This document shows positions 13,641 through 15,537 of a stretch of 15,537 nucleotides of DNA, one piece after another. The stretch's first letter is position 1; every line of letters begins with the position of its first letter. The translations under genes and the position numbers were made by a program. The notes below the pieces were generated by a model. The model searched no databases, had not been told where the DNA came from, and saw only the letters and a list, made by a program, of their open reading frames with translations. The stretch comes from CAZUSP01 sp964623505 (GTDB lineage: Bacteria > Patescibacteriota > Minisyncoccia > Minisyncoccales > UBA1441). Location of the stretch: positions 1-15,537 of the forward strand of contig CAZUSP010000014.1 of assembly GCA_964623505.1 (NCBI GenBank), written 5' to 3'.

Positions 13641-14746
13641 CTTCTAGGGGACAAACCCAAAGTCTGTAGTCCCAGACTCAAAATATTCAAAGAGGAATTG
13701 AAGTCTCTATGGAGACGAATGCCACAAACAGGACAATTGTGCCAGCGAGCAGGCAATTTCTTTTCAACTATTGTGCCGCACTGGCTACATTTTTGACTTG
13801 TCCCTCGTGGATTGACTGCTACGAATTGTCGAGCAGCTTCTTCCGCTTTCTGCGACAATATGTTAGCAAATTGTCCCCACGCTACATCTTCAATACTTCT
13901 ATTGATGCTCCTGAAGTTGCTTTTTCTCATCTTGTTAATACTCAAATCCTCAATGCAGATTATTCCAAAACGATTAACAATTTTCCTCGCTTCCTGATGA
14001 CAGAAGTTATTTCGCCTATTAAAAATTCTTTCGTGAATGCGAGTGACAATCTTTTTAACTTTTCTTCTTTCAGAAGACCCTTTCTTTTGTTTAGACAATT
14101 TTCTTTGAGCTTTGGCAAGAGCCCTTTGGTCTGCTTTAAAAAAATGGGGATTAGCGATTTTCTCTTTGTTGGAAAGTGTCGCAAAATTCTCAAGCCCCAC
14201 ATCAAGACCAACCGCCTTGTTGCTTTTTCGCAGCGGTTTAGGTTCAGCTTCACAAGAAAAACAAGCATACCATTTGTCAGCTTGTTTTCTAATGGTGCAG
14301 GTTTTAATGGTGTCTTTTATGGAACGGTGAAGTATGATTTTGATAGAGCCTATTTTGGAAATACGAAGCTTATTTTTAATCAATTTAAAACCGCTTTGTG
14401 GGAAGGTGAAACTATCGTATCTATCAAAAGACTTAAATCTAGGATAGCCCGGCTTTTCTCCCGCTTTAACCCTACGGAAGAAAGCTTTGAAAGCAAGGTC
14501 GACCCGAAGCTGGGCGTTTTGAAGGCACTGAGAAAAGGCATTCGCAAGCTCCGGCTTGTCCTTTTTCCATTGAGTAAGAAGATTGCTGGTATCATACAAC
14601 GACAGGGATTTTTTCTTTTCTTCCCATATCTTCTTGCGAGTTGCAAGAGTTTCATTATATACATAGCGACAAGCGTTAAGCGAGGATTGCAACATTCGTT
14701 TTTGTTTTTTGGTGGGATACAATCTATATTTAAATGTTTTACGCAT
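13628..14746 (-). CDS. tnpB: RNA-guided endonuclease TnpB
   Basis: A 372-residue TnpB, a compact RuvC nuclease guided by a right-end RNA of its element and an ancestor of Cas12. The RuvC triad is complete: Asp182 in GLDVGLENFA, Glu266 in IICIEDLSI and Asp348 in HRDFNSS. The zinc finger has Cys320, Cys323, Cys338 and Cys341. The N-terminal MRKTFKYRLYPTKKQ and the basic helix (about 205-250) are typical. It therefore looks active. The ATG lies six bases after a consensus -10 element, so translation is from a leaderless mRNA. Codon use is AT-richer than in the neighbouring core genes, consistent with recent arrival. Confidence 0.95.
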   Translation of the reverse strand: MRKTFKYRLYPTKKQKRMLQSSLNACRYVYNETLATRKKIWEEKKKSLSLYDTSNLLTQWKKDKPELANAFSQCLQNAQLRVDLAFKAFFRRVKAGEKPGYPRFKSFDRYDSFTFPQSGFKLIKNKLRISKIGSIKIILHRSIKDTIKTCTIRKQADKWYACFSCEAEPKPLRKSNKAVGLDVGLENFATLSNKEKIANPHFFKADQRALAKAQRKLSKQKKGSSERRKVKKIVTRIHERIFNRRNNFCHQEARKIVNRFGIICIEDLSINKMRKSNFRSINRSIEDVAWGQFANILSQKAEEAARQFVAVNPRGTSQKCSQCGTIVEKKLPARWHNCPVCGIRLHRDFNSSLNILSLGLQTLGLSPRSSRL

Positions 14747-14752
14747 ATCAAT

Positions 14753-14781
14753 AGTATATATCTTAACTGCGTAAAAGTCAA
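14753..14781 (-). promoter_or_regulatory. Strong promoter of tnpB
   Basis: On the minus strand TTGACT (14776-14781), a 17-base spacer and TATACT (14753-14758). The tnpB ATG begins six bases beyond the -10, at the expected start site. Confidence 0.8.
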
Positions 14782-14893
14782 GAACTATTTTGAGCCACCT
14801 GTATCTCTACAAATAAATTCGGGAGTTTTAGATGGCAGGATTATATAAAGGGTCATCTGGAATTGAGCCATCTCAAGAGATCAAGAACATCGC

Positions 14894-14913
14894 TTTCTTT
14901 GTTTTCAAAGAAA
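14894..14913. repeat. Hairpin just 3' of the template repeat
   Basis: TTTCTTTG, a TTTT loop and CAAAGAAA form a perfect 8-bp stem; outside it CATC and GATG can also pair. It lies 17 bases beyond the end of the template repeat and could fold in the template RNA. A smaller 5-bp hairpin (TTGAG/CTCAA) is at 14863-14876. Confidence 0.5.
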
Positions 14914-14930
14914 CAAGATGGGGCTTGCTT

Positions 14931-15056
14931 CCCGCGGACGCACCGCACGTAGTTGTTGTTGGTCTTGCTGTACGTGTTGACACCGCCATTGTTGAAGTTC
15001 ACGTTGTAAGCACTGGTCCCTGACTCGGACGACGACCAATAGTTGTTGGCGACGGC
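14931..15056 (-). repeat. Putative DGR template repeat (TR)
   Basis: This 126-bp segment aligns without gaps to 15361-15486. On the minus strand it has nine AAC and one AAT codon in the frame of the target gene (for example NNYWSSSESGTSAY, NVNFNNGGVNTY and KTNNNYVRCVRG). The copies differ at 28 sites; 20 are adenines here, replaced by 12 G, 5 C and 3 T. Of 33 adenines 20 differ, of 93 other bases 8 differ. All ten Asn codons are changed, never at the third base. Homology ends sharply at CGCGGG, where the target gene has its stop codon but this copy reads on. It is the pattern left by adenine-directed mutagenic retrohoming. A decayed paralogous gene end is the main alternative. Confidence 0.7.
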
Positions 15057-15225
15057 CAGCCAGACGCACGTCAGCGGCCCAACCGGCCGCTTTTGGTTTT
15101 CCATTGTCCTGCACCAGAAGCCTGGGGCCTGAGCCGAAGACTTCTTGTCCGCCTATGCTCAACCTTGAGTTAAGCAGGAAACCGTAATAAGATCCCTCTT
15201 GCTCGCTTCCGGGGCCGGTCCCAAT
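15057..15225 (-). pseudogene. Possible gene fragment upstream of the template repeat
   Basis: From the stop at 15226-15228 a minus-strand frame stays open and reads like protein (GSEQEGSYYGFLLNSRLSIG, then GGQEVFGSGPRLLVQDNGKP, then KAAGWAADVRLAG), but it enters the template repeat out of frame. No start or family is recognised. It may be the broken body of an old target gene copy from which the template repeat derives, or non-coding leader of the template RNA. Confidence 0.3.
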
Positions 15226-15296
15226 TCAGGTCCGTTCCCCGCAATTCGGGCGATGTTCTTTTTTTGATTGGTTTTCGACCTTTGTTTTACCTGTCT

Positions 15297-15340
15297 CTCT
15301 TGGTAAAAATTTTACCTAGCGGTCAAAATTTTTACCAGAG
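15297..15340. repeat. Long AT-rich hairpin just beyond the variable repeat
   Basis: GGTAAAAATTTTACC (15302-15316), loop TAGC and GGTCAAAATTTTTACC (15321-15336) pair along about 15 bp with one bulged base; CTC/GAG extends the stem with a second bulge. It lies 20 bp past the variable repeat and has no T-run on the minus strand, so a simple terminator is unlikely. DGR targets often carry a hairpin with a 4-base loop at this place that aids retrohoming. Confidence 0.65.
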
Positions 15341-15357
15341 GTCAAATTTCAAATTTA

Positions 15358-15537
15358 TTACCCGCGGACGCACCGCACGCCGCCGCTGGCGGTCTTGGGG
15401 TACGTGAAGACATCGCCATCGGCGAAGAGCACGCGGTAAGCATCGGTCCCTGACTGGGATGACGGCCAATAGCCGCTGGTGACGGCAGACGGGTCCCATG
15501 CGCCACATTGGGTAGAGAGATTGCAGCTGGATTGTCC
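15358..15537 (-). CDS. 3' end of a C-type-lectin-like target protein (5' part outside window)
   Basis: The last 59 residues of a protein entering from the right edge, ending in two tandem TAA codons. It begins GQSSCNLSTQCGAWDPSAV and ends in GGVRCVRG. The aromatic-rich strands (SGYWPSSQSGTDAYRVLF) and the terminal VRCVR resemble the end of Lcl/DUF1566 or FGE-like C-type lectin folds, a common DGR target fold. The variable repeat covers its last 42 codons. Relative to the template, variable codons alternate with constant ones (Tyr-Trp, Ser-Gly-Thr, Ala-Tyr, Thr-Tyr, Lys-Thr), as for surface residues on a fixed scaffold. The protein is probably exported, but its N-terminus is not seen. Confidence 0.7.
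   Translation of the reverse strand, partial: GQSSCNLSTQCGAWDPSAVTSGYWPSSQSGTDAYRVLFADGDVFTYPKTASGGVRCVRG
15361..15486 (-). repeat. Putative DGR variable repeat (VR)
   Basis: A 126-bp segment at the 3' end of the target gene, 98/126 identical to 14931-15056. Its last 27 bases before the stop include 18 that are identical to the template and free of adenine (GTGCGGTGCGTCCGCGGG), suitable as the invariant initiation site of mutagenic homing. Eight of the 28 differences are not at template adenines, more than expected for a freshly copied pair. Confidence 0.7.

Larger units (their letters stand above)
13611..14830 (-). mobile_element. IS605/IS1341-type element with tnpB only
   Basis: The right end is visible: past the tnpB stop lies an imperfect hairpin (13620-13640) and the terminal TAGTCAC ending at 13611, typical of IS200/IS605-family right ends. 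There is no tnpA, so the element is non-autonomous for transposition. The other end is upstream of the tnpB promoter and was not resolved; 14830 is an estimate. The 3' end of tnpB plus the right end is where the guide (omega/right-end) RNA would be produced. Confidence 0.75.

Noticed and set aside
13709..14848. Long plus-strand open frame (379 codons) opposite tnpB
   Set aside because: It is antisense to a complete tnpB with all catalytic residues and shows no recognisable family, start signal or sensible domain.
14905..15162. Minus-strand frames of 83 and 85 codons across the template repeat taken as genes
   Set aside because: They read through the template repeat in or out of the target frame without a start signal, and homology to the target stops exactly at the repeat end; the repeat is better explained as a template.
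14931..15486. CRISPR-like or simple tandem repeat
   Set aside because: Only two copies, each 126 bp, 304 bp apart, with substitutions concentrated on adenines; no short regular repeat-spacer array exists in the window.

Overview
The window looks like a genome fragment of an uncultivated Candidate Phyla Radiation (Patescibacteria) bacterium. The grounds are a short pilin-like membrane module typical of these genomes at the left edge, a secreted protein built of 'GWISFN'-type tryptophan repeats, very tight operons, few Shine-Dalgarno sites, tRNA genes mostly without an encoded CCA, and an assembly gap of Ns. The phylum call is inference; no rRNA is present to confirm it.

Layout. Positions 1-968 (minus) hold the 5' part of an envelope protein: signal peptide, two-helix pilin-like segment and a C-terminal domain resembling Lcl/DUF1566. 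A possible gene remnant follows (1008-1248), then a minus-strand tRNA-Arg/tRNA-His unit with its own promoter, a 19-codon mini-ORF and a terminator, and a plus-strand tRNA-Pro/tRNA-Gly unit. From 1984 to 9072 everything is minus strand and housekeeping: the four-gene operon nusA - hppA (membrane pyrophosphatase) - tig (trigger factor) - clpP, joined by 4-base overlaps or a 1-base gap, followed by rny (RNase Y) and hup (HU), each with its own promoter. The operon starts from a near-consensus promoter whose transcript begins with a terminator-like hairpin. The trigger factor lacks the ribosome-docking loop.

From 9076 to the right end the DNA is accessory. It holds a possible gene remnant, a large secreted repeat protein broken by an 18-N gap, then an eroded stretch with remnants of a DUF4143-type ATPase and a HicB-type antitoxin. 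Next come an intact AbiEii-type nucleotidyltransferase with its small upstream partner and an IS605-type element carrying only tnpB, with a strong promoter and a leaderless start.

The most interesting signal is at the right edge. A 126-bp segment (14931-15056) is a non-exact copy of the 3' end of a gene entering from the right (15361-15486). On the coding strand the two copies differ at 28 positions; 20 of these are adenines in the left copy, and all ten of its Asn codons are changed in the right copy. This is the signature of a diversity-generating retroelement (DGR), with the left copy as template repeat and the right copy as variable repeat of a C-type-lectin-like target. A long hairpin lies 20 bp beyond the variable repeat. 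No reverse transcriptase is visible; the tnpB element sits where one might be expected. The system may be split, decayed or dependent on a reverse transcriptase elsewhere.
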